A stretch of 57,302 nt of DNA from Gammaproteobacteria bacterium (GCA_024206335.1 JAAGZL010000551.1:1-57302), one strand, 5' to 3'. Positions 26,262 to 35,625 are shown, counted from the first letter of the stretch. The notes: generated from the sequence alone by a model not told the origin. Translations and numbers: made by a program.

Positions 26262-28169
26262 TCAGGTCGTGGTTTTTGCTGTCATCACGCAGTTGCGTCC
26301 GGCATCCTTTGCTGCATACATCGCTGTATCAGCCGCGTTAATTAAATCCAGCCCTGATTCAGCATGTTCCGGAAAGGTGGAAACACCAATGCTTGCGGTA
26401 ATGTTGAGAAAGGTATCATCCGCAATAGCAATAGGGTGTTTTGCAATATGTCTGCATAGTCGTTCTGCTAACTCTTTGGCGTCGAGAAGAGTTGTCTCTG
26501 GAAGTAGAATAACAAACTCTTCTCCACCATAACGGGCTACAAGGTCTGTTTCTCTCATTGATCTTTCCAGCGTCCGGGCAAGGCTGGCAAGTACAGTGTC
26601 ACCGGTTTGATGACCATGGTTGTCATTGACTAGCTTGAAATGATCTAAATCAAGCATGAAAACTGACAGGCTGCGCCGATAGCGCTTGGCCCTTCGTATC
26701 TCATCGATTGTCCGTTGTTCCAATACATTGCGGTTAAATAGTCCCGTCAAAGGATCATGGGTAGCCAGGTGTTGCAGTCTGGCCTCGGCGTGTTTGCGTT
26801 CTGAAATGTCCAGGATGATTGCGCTAACATGAAATTTTCCATTCTTTTTCCAGCTACCCAATGTCAACGTCAAGGGAAATTCATCACCGTTCTTGCGTAA
26901 TCCTACCAACTCATGGGTCACTCCTGTATGGGCCAGTCTTTTTTGTTCTACTGCTCGTGTAAAACCCTTAAGATGAGCTTTCCTGAAGCGCTCAGGCATT
27001 ATCATTGTAAGGGACTTTCCTACTACTTCAGATGCGGAATAACCAAAGATCTGTTCTGCACCTGTATTCCATTCTGAAATTATCTCTTTGTCTTCAATAA
27101 CGACGACCATTCCTACGACTGCAGTTTGAAAAGTGGAACGGAATTTCTCTTCACTCTCTAATAACAATGCCTCCGCAAGTTTGTGCTCTGAGATATCTCT
27201 CACAATGGCTGTTACTTCGTCCTTATCGCTTTTGACCATGCGAGCTTCATAATCGACTATATTGTTATCATGCATGGATAGCTGGTATTCAAAGGTCTGC
27301 ATCTCTCCTGTTTCCAGAGTTGTTCTGATATTGTGATTTATATTTTCTACTACCTCATCTGGTAATATTTCACGGCTGCTTTTTCCTATGATTGTCTCTG
27401 GGCTAGCAAATAGATCATGGCTGTCGGCCTGGAAATAGAGGATGTCTCCCTCCCTATTGATGCGGAATATTGAATCAGGAATTGCTTCTAACAATGCGGA
27501 TGATTGCTTTTCGCTGGTTATTAATACCCCTTCTATCCGTTTTCGTTCAGTGATGTCGCTAAATGTCACAACTGCATTATCAACCACATCCTCGTCATTT
27601 AGCGGAAAGGAACGATATTTAGCTATAAACTGGCTTCCATCTTTGCGCCACAATACCTCTCCGTCTAAGGAGATACTTTTATCTTGTTTCCATGCTTGGT
27701 ACAAAGGGCAATCTGCTTCATCATAATAACTGTCGTTGGTATTGCAGCGATGAATCAGCTGATGTATTTTTTTTCCAAGTAACTGAGATTTGTCTTGGTA
27801 CCCTAGTGTTTCCAGGGCGGCTCTGTTAATGAAGGTGCAGCAGCCATTACTATCCACTCCATAGATGCCCTCATTGATGGATTCCAACATCAGATTAAGC
27901 TTGTTGTTAGACTCTATCAGTCCGCGACTGCTCTGGCTGACGTTCTGTTCCAATTGTGTGTTGAGGTGCTGCAACTTATTATGTGCTTCTCTCAGTTGCT
28001 GCATCCAAATTCCAAATAGAAGTCCGGTTATGCCGCCAAATGAGGCTGGGATAATATATCCAACAGCCACTAGAGGGATTCCGAAGGCTATTTTCTGAAT
28101 GGTCGCGAAAATAATTAGTAATAGTGTGCCGAGCAGGAAAGAAAAAAAATAGGTAGTAGTCTTGTTCAT
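26262..28169 (-). CDS. Membrane-anchored multi-PAS diguanylate cyclase (GGDEF)
   Basis: 635 residues. Two hydrophobic helices at the N-terminus (about 7-55) are followed by a short coiled coil. Three PAS-type domains follow at roughly 85-200, 215-330 and 340-460, the third containing VGKSLTMIMPERFRKAHLKG. The C-terminal GGDEF domain (about 470-630) carries the active GGEEF signature (ARYGGEEFVILLPE) and, five residues upstream, RETD, the RxxD product-inhibition I-site. It should therefore make c-di-GMP with feedback inhibition. No EAL domain. PAS signal and ligand unknown. Confidence 0.9.
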   Translation of the reverse strand: MNKTTTYFFSFLLGTLLLIIFATIQKIAFGIPLVAVGYIIPASFGGITGLLFGIWMQQLREAHNKLQHLNTQLEQNVSQSSRGLIESNNKLNLMLESINEGIYGVDSNGCCTFINRAALETLGYQDKSQLLGKKIHQLIHRCNTNDSYYDEADCPLYQAWKQDKSISLDGEVLWRKDGSQFIAKYRSFPLNDEDVVDNAVVTFSDITERKRIEGVLITSEKQSSALLEAIPDSIFRINREGDILYFQADSHDLFASPETIIGKSSREILPDEVVENINHNIRTTLETGEMQTFEYQLSMHDNNIVDYEARMVKSDKDEVTAIVRDISEHKLAEALLLESEEKFRSTFQTAVVGMVVVIEDKEIISEWNTGAEQIFGYSASEVVGKSLTMIMPERFRKAHLKGFTRAVEQKRLAHTGVTHELVGLRKNGDEFPLTLTLGSWKKNGKFHVSAIILDISERKHAEARLQHLATHDPLTGLFNRNVLEQRTIDEIRRAKRYRRSLSVFMLDLDHFKLVNDNHGHQTGDTVLASLARTLERSMRETDLVARYGGEEFVILLPETTLLDAKELAERLCRHIAKHPIAIADDTFLNITASIGVSTFPEHAESGLDLINAADTAMYAAKDAGRNCVMTAKTTT

Positions 28170-28395
28170 GTATTGTGGTTGGCAGTTATCATTTGGGTAT
28201 ACTTGTTATAGCGGTATCCATACTATTTTCTTGAGAATAACAGGGTTTTTGTGTTGAATAGTGTTTTATTGTTAATTAGAAAGGTTTAAGTTGCCTCTCT
28301 GTGCTAGATTTGGTTCTGAAAAAGAGCTAATGCTTTTTGAAATAATGTATAAGTATAGTATTATTCGGTTATTATTGTGTGTGAATAAAGAGGGT

Positions 28396-28725
28396 ATGGA
28401 TAAGATTATGAGAATGGTTTTTGTTGCGGTCTTTATAGCAGTTACTATCTACTCCGTGGGGGTATCTGCTGCAATAACCACTATTGATGCTGGAAGTCTG
28501 GAATTTCAGCAGAGTGTAGGAAGACATGCAGGGCCTGGGTCTTTAGCTGGCTCACATGGGTTACGCAGATTTGTTCTATGTGTTGACGGATTAAAGATTT
28601 TGCAGACGGTTGGCCCTGCTGCGGGTTGGGGTGGTGGTGTTGGTTTCAGTCATGCTGTATCAACGGTACAACTATATGAAGAACGCGATGGCAAGGCCCT
28701 GCCGGCAAAGTGTATTTCTCAATAG
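28396..28725 (+). CDS. Small secreted protein of unknown function
   Basis: About 109 residues from the ATG at 28396, which follows an AGAGGG ribosome site; a longer frame begins at 28291 but is less likely. The N-terminus MDKIMRMVFVAVFIAVTIYS with VGVSAA is a Sec signal peptide with AxA-type cleavage. The mature part is about 80 residues, Gly/His-rich, with two cysteines (FVLCVDG and AKCISQ) that could form a disulfide in the periplasm. I do not recognise the family. Isolated between the GGDEF gene and sbcB. Confidence 0.55.
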   Translation: MDKIMRMVFVAVFIAVTIYSVGVSAAITTIDAGSLEFQQSVGRHAGPGSLAGSHGLRRFVLCVDGLKILQTVGPAAGWGGGVGFSHAVSTVQLYEERDGKALPAKCISQ

Positions 28726-28930
28726 CTATCGATTTTTATGTTCCTACGCAGTATTGTTCATAACTAAACTCCTGAAGAGTTATATTTATTGTTAGTCATA
28801 TATGTAAGCGTTAGTTGACGTTTATTCCTATGTTAGATGGGTTATTTGTGGGCGCATGTATGATTCCCAAATGGTATGTGGCTAGATTGATAATGTAGCC
28901 TCCGATAATGACTTTTCTGGATCTGCAAAC

Positions 28931-30364
28931 ATGGCCCTGACCTTCTATTGGCATGATTATGAGACCTGGGGTATTGACCCCAGGCGCGACTGGCCGTCTC
29001 AGTTTGCCGGTATCCGTACCGATGCCGAGCTCAATGTTATTGGTAAACCCCTGGTTCAATACTGCACTCCATCAAACGACATGTTGCCACACCCGGAGGC
29101 GTGTCTGGTAACTGGAATCACTCCGCAAAAGGCGTTGGCTGAAGGGGTGTGTGAGGCGGAGTTCTTTAGTGCAATTCACCGGGAGTTGGCGCAGCCTGGG
29201 ACCTGTACTGTGGGCTATAACAGTATTCGGTTTGATGACGAGTTTACTCGTTATGGTTTGTATCGTAACTTTTTTGATCCCTATGCCAGGGAGTGGCAGA
29301 ACGGCAACTCACGCTGGGATATCATCGATATTGTGCGGCTGACCCGGGCCCTGCGGCCAGAGGGAATAGAGTGGCCGGTGAAGGAGGATGGGGTGACCAG
29401 TTTTCGGCTGGAGGAGTTGACCGCAGCCAATGGGATAGAACACGCGGAGGCGCATGATGCCCTGTCTGATGTCTATGCCACCATTGCCATGGCGCAACTG
29501 ATAAAAGAGAAGCAGCCCCGGCTGTTTGATTATCTGCTGCAGTTGCGGAATAAACGCAAGGTGGCGGAACTGTTGAATGTCACAACCATGGCCCCGGTGT
29601 TGCACGTGTCTTCCAAGTATCCGGCCAAGGATGGTTGTATCGCCATGGTGGCCCCCCTGGCCAAGCATCCGGTCAATCGTAATGCGGTGATTGTCTATGA
29701 TCTGCGCACCGACCCGACCCCGTTATTGGAGCTGGGGGCGGATGAGATCAGGCAGCGGGTATTTACCGCAAGAAGTGAACTGCCGGAAGGCACGCAACGC
29801 ATCCCGTTGAAGGAGCTGCATATCAATAAGTGTCCGGTGGTGGTTCCCGTAGGCACCCTTACCGATGAGGCTGCGGCTGAATGGCAGATTGATGTGGGTC
29901 AGGCGGAACGTCATCTGGAGATGATTCGTGCTGCGCGTTTGGATGCCAAGCTGCAACAGGTCTATAGTGGGCGGGAATTTGAGCCGATAACCGACCCGGA
30001 CCAGGCCCTGTATAGCGGAGGTTTTTTCTCTGATGCAGACCGACGGAGCATGGAGCAGGTGCACTCTACGCCAGCGTCTGATCTGGCGTCCTTGCAGCAC
30101 TCTTTTGATGACGCCCGTCTACCAGAGATGCTGTTCAGGTATCGTGCCCGTAACTGGCCAGACACCCTCTCTGGTGATGAGGGGGTGCGGTGGGACAGTT
30201 TTCGTAATAATCGCCTGACCAATGCGCAGGCAGATGCCGGTATAACCCTGGATGACTACCGCTCCAGGCTGGCGCAGATGATGGTTGATCCGGATCTGGA
30301 TGAACGGGAGCGCAATATACTATCGGAGCTAGCCGATTGGCCGGATCAGATCCTGGATAAGTAA
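28931..30364 (+). CDS. sbcB: Exodeoxyribonuclease I
   Basis: ExoI, 477 residues, a 3'-5' single-strand DNA exonuclease of mismatch repair and recombination. Very similar in pattern to the E. coli enzyme: TFYWHDYETWGIDPRRDWPS with the catalytic DxE, TVGYNSIRFDDEFTRYGLYR, and AHDALSDVYATIAMAQLIKE with the catalytic His/Asp. The central SH3-like and C-terminal helical parts follow. The start at 28931 gives MALTFYWHDYET, the expected N-terminus. Confidence 0.96.
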   Translation: MALTFYWHDYETWGIDPRRDWPSQFAGIRTDAELNVIGKPLVQYCTPSNDMLPHPEACLVTGITPQKALAEGVCEAEFFSAIHRELAQPGTCTVGYNSIRFDDEFTRYGLYRNFFDPYAREWQNGNSRWDIIDIVRLTRALRPEGIEWPVKEDGVTSFRLEELTAANGIEHAEAHDALSDVYATIAMAQLIKEKQPRLFDYLLQLRNKRKVAELLNVTTMAPVLHVSSKYPAKDGCIAMVAPLAKHPVNRNAVIVYDLRTDPTPLLELGADEIRQRVFTARSELPEGTQRIPLKELHINKCPVVVPVGTLTDEAAAEWQIDVGQAERHLEMIRAARLDAKLQQVYSGREFEPITDPDQALYSGGFFSDADRRSMEQVHSTPASDLASLQHSFDDARLPEMLFRYRARNWPDTLSGDEGVRWDSFRNNRLTNAQADAGITLDDYRSRLAQMMVDPDLDERERNILSELADWPDQILDK

Positions 30365-30376
30365 CAGGAGTAGCCA

Positions 30377-30464
30377 GTAGGCCGGGATAAGCGCAGCGTT
30401 CCCGGCAGTGTGCTTTACATAGCCACCGATAAACCTAAGAAACGCTACCGCCTATTCTGGCCTG
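30377..30464 (+). repeat. REP-like element, copy B with downstream motif
   Basis: 30377-30408 is identical in 32 of 32 bases to the reverse complement of 22805-22836. After 35 further bases the sequence at 30444-30464 matches 19 of 21 positions of 51186-51206, which lies 45 bases beyond another GTAGGCCGGGA unit. The element is therefore probably bipartite. It lies between sbcB and a small minus-strand gene. Confidence 0.8.
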
Positions 30465-30473
30465 CAGCGATGG

Positions 30474-30758
30474 CTAATCCTTGGTCCAGCTTTCCAGGGC
30501 GGTGATGATACTCTTGGCCTGGTCTTTGCTGGAGATATTGAATTTTGATTTGGGCATATATTCGCCATTGCGTTTCTGATAGCGGCGAATGGTGTATTTG
30601 TCCGGTCCGTACTCTTCCTTGCTGCGGTTCCAGTCCTGATAGCGATAGATGACGGTAGACCAGGCCCCCTTGGTCAGGACCTGCTTATCCAACTCTTTTA
30701 CCACTTCAATACCGTCTTCCGTGTAGCTTACGGTCAGCTCTTCAACACTGGATGCCAT
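30474..30758 (-). CDS. Small conserved-looking protein of unknown function
   Basis: 94 residues, soluble, no signal peptide. It is rich in charged and aromatic residues, with a likely strand-rich first half (ELTVSYTEDGIEVVKELDKQ, WSTVIYRYQDWNR) and a helical end (SSKDQAKSIITALESWTKD). The block YTIRRYQKRNGEYMPKSKFN looks like a family signature I have seen in proteobacterial hypothetical proteins, but no function is known to me. The ATG is preceded on the minus strand by AAAGGACAC. Neighbours give no functional hint. Confidence 0.7.
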   Translation of the reverse strand: MASSVEELTVSYTEDGIEVVKELDKQVLTKGAWSTVIYRYQDWNRSKEEYGPDKYTIRRYQKRNGEYMPKSKFNISSKDQAKSIITALESWTKD

Positions 30759-30821
30759 AGTTTGTGTCCTTTGTATCTGAATGATTGTGGGCCTGAAAGT
30801 TACCAGAACATATCATTCAGG

Positions 30822-31490
30822 TCACGGCTTTTGATCGGAGGCCGCACCATTTTTTTTCAATAGGCGGATTATGGAGCTGTCATCTTTCTGGATTGCCAGT
30901 TGTAGTGGGAGCTGTCCTGAGCCTCCTGGTTGGTTGACATCTGAGCCATTGGTTATGAGCAGTTTCACCAACACCCGGTTGCCCTGGCTTATTGCCTCAA
31001 GCAGTGGAGTTATGCCACTGGCTGAGACGTGGTTGATGTCTGCCCCTTTTTGAAGCAGCAGCCTGATCACATCCCTGTCAGCAATGTTGTTGCGGATGCT
31101 ATCTGCCAATAACCGGTCTGGATTGAGCTTGGATCCCTGTTTGATCAGTAGCTCAGCCACCTGAGTGCGTCCTGACATTACCGCAGTATGCAGCGGTGTA
31201 TGGTTGGCCCCGTCCCTGCCTTCAATCTCTGCCCCGTGCTGGAGTAGCAGCTCGGTTACGATTGGTCGCCCCTTTTCTGCGGCTACATGCAGTGGCATCT
31301 GGCCATTTGGGTCCGGCTGGTTTATGTCTGTACCCCAGAAGATGTGGCGTTCAATCTGATCCAGGTCGCCACGCTGTAGGGCGAGATGAAAAGGGATGCT
31401 TGGGCGGTCTGGATCAGAGCATCCGCTGACCACGAATAACATCGCAATCAGGCATGGAATCAGGAGTAGGTTGCCTTTCTTAATGGCCAT
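30822..31490 (-). CDS. Ankyrin-repeat lipoprotein
   Basis: 222 residues. Lipoprotein signal: MAIKKGNLLLIPCLIAMLFV ending in VVSGC with the acylated Cys near residue 25. The mature part has about five ankyrin repeats (PDPNGQMPLHVAAEKGRPIV, RDGANHTPLHTAVMSGRTQV, SASGITPLLEAISQGNRVLV, GSGQLPLQLAIQKDDSSII) and a degenerate one in the middle. Ankyrin repeats bind proteins; the partner is unknown. Likely anchored in the outer or inner membrane facing the periplasm. Residue +2 is Ser, which favours outer-membrane sorting. Confidence 0.82.
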   Translation of the reverse strand: MAIKKGNLLLIPCLIAMLFVVSGCSDPDRPSIPFHLALQRGDLDQIERHIFWGTDINQPDPNGQMPLHVAAEKGRPIVTELLLQHGAEIEGRDGANHTPLHTAVMSGRTQVAELLIKQGSKLNPDRLLADSIRNNIADRDVIRLLLQKGADINHVSASGITPLLEAISQGNRVLVKLLITNGSDVNQPGGSGQLPLQLAIQKDDSSIIRLLKKNGAASDQKP

Positions 31491-31602
31491 AATGAGTTAG
31501 GGTTTCCGGGCGGCGTTTCTAAGTTTAATATAGGGTCGCAGGGGTTGGAACGCAAGGCCGCGTTGCGTGGCATGGATGGGGGCGGCGTGTTAGGGTACGG
31601 CT

Positions 31603-31986
31603 ATGTTATTGAAAATTCTATTTACGCTACTAATCATCATCGGGGCGATATTTTATGTGAGGATCAGGGCCAGGAACCGCACACTTGCCCCAATGGCGCC
31701 GCCACTGCCTCGTCCGGTTGCGCCAGAACGGCCCAGGCTTGCATATTATCTGGCCCTTGGGTTGTTGCTTATCATGCTTACGGGTGCCGGTTACTATCTG
31801 TTTCAGATCTGGTTTGATGGCTCACGTATAGTTACCGTGCGGGTTATTAACTCAAATACTGGGTCAGTAACCAGCTATGAGGTCTACAAGGGGGATGTGG
31901 TTGCGGGTGAGAGCAGCTTCCACACTGTAGATGGCAGGACCATAACCATGGCCGCCGTGGAACGCATGGAGATGGGCGGCAAGTAG
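31603..31986 (+). CDS. Small membrane protein of unknown function
   Basis: 127 residues with two hydrophobic helices: about 4-22 (LKILFTLLIIIGAIFYVRI) and about 47-68 (LAYYLALGLLLIMLTGAGYY). A Pro-rich loop lies between them. The C-terminal 55 residues are soluble and strand-rich (RIVTVRVINSNTGSVTSYEV, TVDGRTITMAAVERMEM), probably periplasmic. I do not recognise the family. It ends 9 bases before the convergent gene 31995-32360. Confidence 0.7.
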   Translation: MLLKILFTLLIIIGAIFYVRIRARNRTLAPMAPPLPRPVAPERPRLAYYLALGLLLIMLTGAGYYLFQIWFDGSRIVTVRVINSNTGSVTSYEVYKGDVVAGESSFHTVDGRTITMAAVERMEMGGK

Positions 31987-31994
31987 TAGTCCTG

Positions 31995-32360
31995 TCAGGC
32001 CGGTGCCGCTTCCAGTAGAGCGGAGAGATTTGCCGATGCCGGTCCAGCCTGTGCCTGCAGCGCCTGGAGGCCATCATCCTCAATCAGTTCTTTTAGCTCC
32101 GCAGCCACCAGACGGGCCTGCTCTGGAGTTGAGATAGAGCTCTCCCCAGATGCCTGTAGTTCGGATTGGTTAAAGATCTGATTTGCCCGTTCAACGTCAA
32201 CTGTATTTGTCTCAGTGCGTGCGATGTCATTTGCAGCTTGGGTGGATTTAGTCGTGTCTGGCCCGTTTGTCCCACCCTGTTCTGTACCCTTTTTACTGGA
32301 GATAGGGGTGCGTGTGCTCTCTGATGGCAGGATTTTGTCGTTGGAAATAGGTGTTGCCAC
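31995..32360 (-). CDS. Unknown Ser/Thr-rich small protein
   Basis: 121 residues, no signal peptide. The first 70 residues are polar and low-complexity, probably disordered. The C-terminal 45 residues are helical (TPEQARLVAAELKELIEDDG, LQALQAQA). This shape recalls secreted or regulatory helper proteins of flagellar systems, but no family motif is present and I assign no role. Convergent with the preceding small membrane protein; the minus-strand start follows AACAGGAGTAATTCC. Confidence 0.6.
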   Translation of the reverse strand: MATPISNDKILPSESTRTPISSKKGTEQGGTNGPDTTKSTQAANDIARTETNTVDVERANQIFNQSELQASGESSISTPEQARLVAAELKELIEDDGLQALQAQAGPASANLSALLEAAPA

Positions 32361-32657
32361 TGGAATTACTCCTGTTTAGCCGGTAATTTGACGTTGTCGC
32401 CACTTTTTGTCGCCGTTATCTACTGTGCTGCAAGTCATGGGCCAAGTTTACATTATGGCATGACCGTTGTCTGATCCCACAGATATTAGCAGATTTTTGT
32501 TCCATAGTTACTGTATTAGATTAGGTATGTGATGTAATATTGTGTGATTGAAGGTAAAAAATCGCACAAAACTGGTGTTTATGTACTATTATCTGCCAGC
32601 AGTTCTTCCATGGGGAACAACCTAATAACAACATTTACCTGAATTTGGATACGGCAA

Positions 32658-34112
32658 ATGGATGAACTAACAGCCATCTACGAGGCACTCCAACTTGGTT
32701 CAGTAGACTGGGAGCTGACCCTGCGCTGTGCGCTTCAGGTGGCACTGCTGTCTATGTCTGCTGTGTTTTCCGGTTCAGAAACCGCCCTGTTTTCCCTCAG
32801 TCGCATAGACCTGCAGAAACTCAGGCATGATCGTGGGCAGCGTTCTGAGCACATCCATGCCATGTTGGATGAGCCGCGCCGATTGATTATCTCCATTCTG
32901 TGTGGAAATGAACTGGTCAATATCGCCTCGGCGGTAAATATGACGGCAATCCTGCTGTTGCTGTTTGGCGGCCAGGATGTGGGTTGGATCAATATCCTTA
33001 TTATGGTGCCGCTGCTGCTTCTGATCGGTGAGGTAACACCCAAGACCATTGCTGTCAGCTTCCCCATAAAGTTTGCCACCAGGGTTACCGCGCGCTTTCT
33101 TCCGCGTTGGATCATATTTATTACCCCTCTGCGTGAAGTGGTGCGGTCGATATCTGATCGGATCACCACCTTTATCGTTGGCGATGAGGTGAGTCGTGAG
33201 AATATCCTGCAGCCGGATGAGTTGCGTACCCTGCTGGAAGAGGGAGAGGAGACCGGCATAATCGATGCGACGGAGCGGGTTCTGATCGACAATCTGCTGG
33301 AGGCTTCCGAGACCGACATCTCGCGCATCATGACCCCAAGCCCCAGGGTAAGATTTCTCGATGCCAGTCTGCCGGTGCCGGAGCTGATTGAGCAGTTCCG
33401 TAATTTGCGCCATCCACGGGTCCCGGTGTACCAGGGGAACTGGGATAATGTAATCGGGTTTGTGCATTCTGAAACCATCCTCAAATTGACCACGGGCGAT
33501 GCTGATATGGAGCATGTGACCCTGGAGATGATAATCAAGCCGTCACATTTTGTGCCCCCTACCAAGAAGGTGGACGAGATGTTTGACTACTTTCAAGAGC
33601 ACAATACCAGGGCCGCCATTATTCTGGGTGAATATGGCGAGGTGCTTGGTATTGTCACCATGAAAGATGTGCTCACCTTTATCTTCGGTGAGATTTCTGG
33701 CCGCATGGAAGGGCAGGAGTTCTACCAGGAACAGGATGAAAACAGCTACACCGTTCCGGGTGATATGCGGTTGGCGGATTTCTATAACCTGACCAATTTT
33801 GATATAGAAGATCCGGTTATGACCACCATTGGTGGCGTTGCTTTCAGGTTGTTTGACCGGATGCCGGAGGTAGGGGATAAGGTTCTGTATGAAGATTATG
33901 AGCTTACCGCAAAAGAGATTAGCGGCCTTAGGATCAGTAAGGTGCGGGTGTGCAAGTTGTCTGAGGGTAGGCCGCCAGCCGATGAGGAACCTGATTTTAA
34001 TGCGGAGTTGAATATGCCAGAAGCTGTCCAGGAATCGGGTGAACTCCAGGCTGTGGATTGTGATTCAGATCAGGATAACGCACAGGAGAAGAGTGATGGA
34101 ATGGATACTTGA
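32658..34112 (+). CDS. CNNM/CorC-HlyC family membrane protein with CBS pair, copy 1
   Basis: 484 residues. N-terminal DUF21/CNNM region (about 20-180) with several membrane segments, containing SAVFSGSETALFSLSRIDL and VTPKTIAVSFP. A CBS pair follows at about 205-345 (DISRIMTPSPRVRFLDASL, RHPRVPVYQGNWDNVIGFVH, AAIILGEYGEVLGIVTMKD). The C-terminal CorC/HlyC domain (about 365-445) precedes an acidic tail. The family is linked to magnesium/cobalt efflux (CorB/CorC, MpfA, CNNM). Its 3' end overlaps the next gene by 17 bases. Confidence 0.88.
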   Translation: MDELTAIYEALQLGSVDWELTLRCALQVALLSMSAVFSGSETALFSLSRIDLQKLRHDRGQRSEHIHAMLDEPRRLIISILCGNELVNIASAVNMTAILLLLFGGQDVGWINILIMVPLLLLIGEVTPKTIAVSFPIKFATRVTARFLPRWIIFITPLREVVRSISDRITTFIVGDEVSRENILQPDELRTLLEEGEETGIIDATERVLIDNLLEASETDISRIMTPSPRVRFLDASLPVPELIEQFRNLRHPRVPVYQGNWDNVIGFVHSETILKLTTGDADMEHVTLEMIIKPSHFVPPTKKVDEMFDYFQEHNTRAAIILGEYGEVLGIVTMKDVLTFIFGEISGRMEGQEFYQEQDENSYTVPGDMRLADFYNLTNFDIEDPVMTTIGGVAFRLFDRMPEVGDKVLYEDYELTAKEISGLRISKVRVCKLSEGRPPADEEPDFNAELNMPEAVQESGELQAVDCDSDQDNAQEKSDGMDT

Positions 34113-35355
34113 AGCGCTCCTGATCACATTCTTCCTGATCCTGAAAGCTTTCTTCTCAGGTTCGGAGATTGCCATGGTGAACTCCGACAAGCTGAAGTTG
34201 CGGCACAAGGCCAAGATTGGTGATCGTGGTGCCAATCTGGTTCTGAAGCTGTTCAAAAAGCCTGATGTTATCCTGGGAACCACGCTGGTTGGAACCAGCC
34301 TGGCAACGGTGATCATATCCACCCTTGGGGCCTTGATCTTCATTGATCTGTTTGGGGCATCTGGAGATTTGATCTCAATTTTGGTCTTAACCCCCATCCT
34401 GCTGATTGTGGGGGAGGTGGTGCCCAAGAGTGTGTTTCAACAGAATGCCGATACCATTGTTACCCGACTGATATACGCACTACGTTTTTTCTCTTATCTG
34501 TTTTACCCGGTGATTTTTATCTTTAGCCGCGTAGCCCGTTTTGTCACGCGTATAGTTGGTGGTGGAGCCGAGCCGCAAAACATGTTTATCACCCGCGAAG
34601 AACTGCGGGTGCTGCTGGATGTTACTGAGACTGCGGCCTCGCCATCTACCATAGATCGCAAACGTATACGTCGCATCATACGTTTTGCCGACACCACCGT
34701 GGGAGAGGCTATGATCCCGCTGGCGGACGTGGTGGGCTTTAACGAAATCAGAGATATGCAAGAAGCAGTACGCCGGGTGATCAAGCATGGATACAACAGA
34801 CTGCCGGTGTATAGCGGCAACATCACCAATGTAAATGGAGTGCTCACCCTGAATACCTGGGATCTGATGCAGCCTGAACTCATGCAGCAACCGGTATCAG
34901 ACTATGTTAGCCAGGCCCTGTATCTCTCTCCAAAACAGACGCTGGACCGGGCGCTACCGCAACTTCAGGCCAGAAAAGATCACCTGGCAATAGTGGTGGA
35001 TGAGTTTGGTTCTGCTATTGGCATCCTCACCATGGAGGATGTATTTGAAGAGGTTGTGGGTGAGATTGATGTGGGCTATGACTTCGATGAGTACCAGCCA
35101 AAACGCAAGATCTATATTGAGCACGAGAGTGAGAACTCACACCTGATGAGTGGTCGCACTCCTATCTCTGAGGTTAACGATATTCTGCATGTGCACTTTC
35201 CGGTGGAAGAGGCTCATACCATAGGTGGGTTGATTGTCAGTCGGATACGCAATATTCCGGTTGAAGGTGACACCATTGAAGAGCATGGCTATAGATTGAC
35301 CGTATTGGAGGCCGATTCCAGGTCGGTGGTAAAGGTCAGGGTGGAGCGTCTATAG
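34096..35355 (+). CDS. CNNM/CorC-HlyC family membrane protein with CBS pair, copy 2
   Basis: About 419 residues from the ATG at 34096, where MEWILEALLITFFLILKAFF gives the expected membrane start behind an AGGAGA ribosome site; an upstream in-frame start at 34039 would add 19 residues lying inside the preceding gene. Domain order as in the upstream gene: DUF21 (AFFSGSEIAMVNSDKLKLRH, VGEVVPKSVF), CBS pair (VGEAMIPLADVVGFNEIRD, LAIVVDEFGSAIGILTMED) and CorC/HlyC domain. Overlaps copy 1 by 17 bases, so translation is coupled, and the two may form a heteromer (inference). Confidence 0.88.
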   Translation: MEWILEALLITFFLILKAFFSGSEIAMVNSDKLKLRHKAKIGDRGANLVLKLFKKPDVILGTTLVGTSLATVIISTLGALIFIDLFGASGDLISILVLTPILLIVGEVVPKSVFQQNADTIVTRLIYALRFFSYLFYPVIFIFSRVARFVTRIVGGGAEPQNMFITREELRVLLDVTETAASPSTIDRKRIRRIIRFADTTVGEAMIPLADVVGFNEIRDMQEAVRRVIKHGYNRLPVYSGNITNVNGVLTLNTWDLMQPELMQQPVSDYVSQALYLSPKQTLDRALPQLQARKDHLAIVVDEFGSAIGILTMEDVFEEVVGEIDVGYDFDEYQPKRKIYIEHESENSHLMSGRTPISEVNDILHVHFPVEEAHTIGGLIVSRIRNIPVEGDTIEEHGYRLTVLEADSRSVVKVRVERL

Positions 35356-35625
35356 CTGCTGTTTGTACCGCTTGCGGTGCGACTGATTCCCGCCTGTTGT
35401 AGTCGCCCGGCCGTTATTCTGGCTTCTGGTAATTTATATTATTAACCCGGCGCCATGATAGACCGTTGTGCGCTGATCTACAGATGGTGTCTCGTAACTT
35501 GCTGTAGGAGTGCTGCAGCGGTGTTTTGATGCCTTGCTACAGGCCGGTACACAACAGACGAATATGGCCAATTATGGTGCTGGGTTAATAGTTGCGCTAT
35601 CTTTAGAAGGATGGAGGGTGTACCA
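35356..35625. other. Intergenic region with short palindromes
   Basis: 270 bases without a gene. GCGACT and AGTCGC form a 6-bp inverted repeat just after ACCGC/GCGGT, and TTATTCTGGC at 35414-35423 echoes the downstream motif of the REP-like elements at 30444 and 51186. This may be a decayed copy of the same repeat family. Confidence 0.45.

Noticed and set aside
28610-28795. 61-codon frame overlapping the secreted protein
   Set aside because: Different frame from the secreted gene, no ribosome site; it is a shadow.
34039-34095. Longer start of the second CNNM gene
   Set aside because: Would put 19 odd residues (HRRRV-type) before the membrane start; ATG at 34096 has a good ribosome site and the expected N-terminus.
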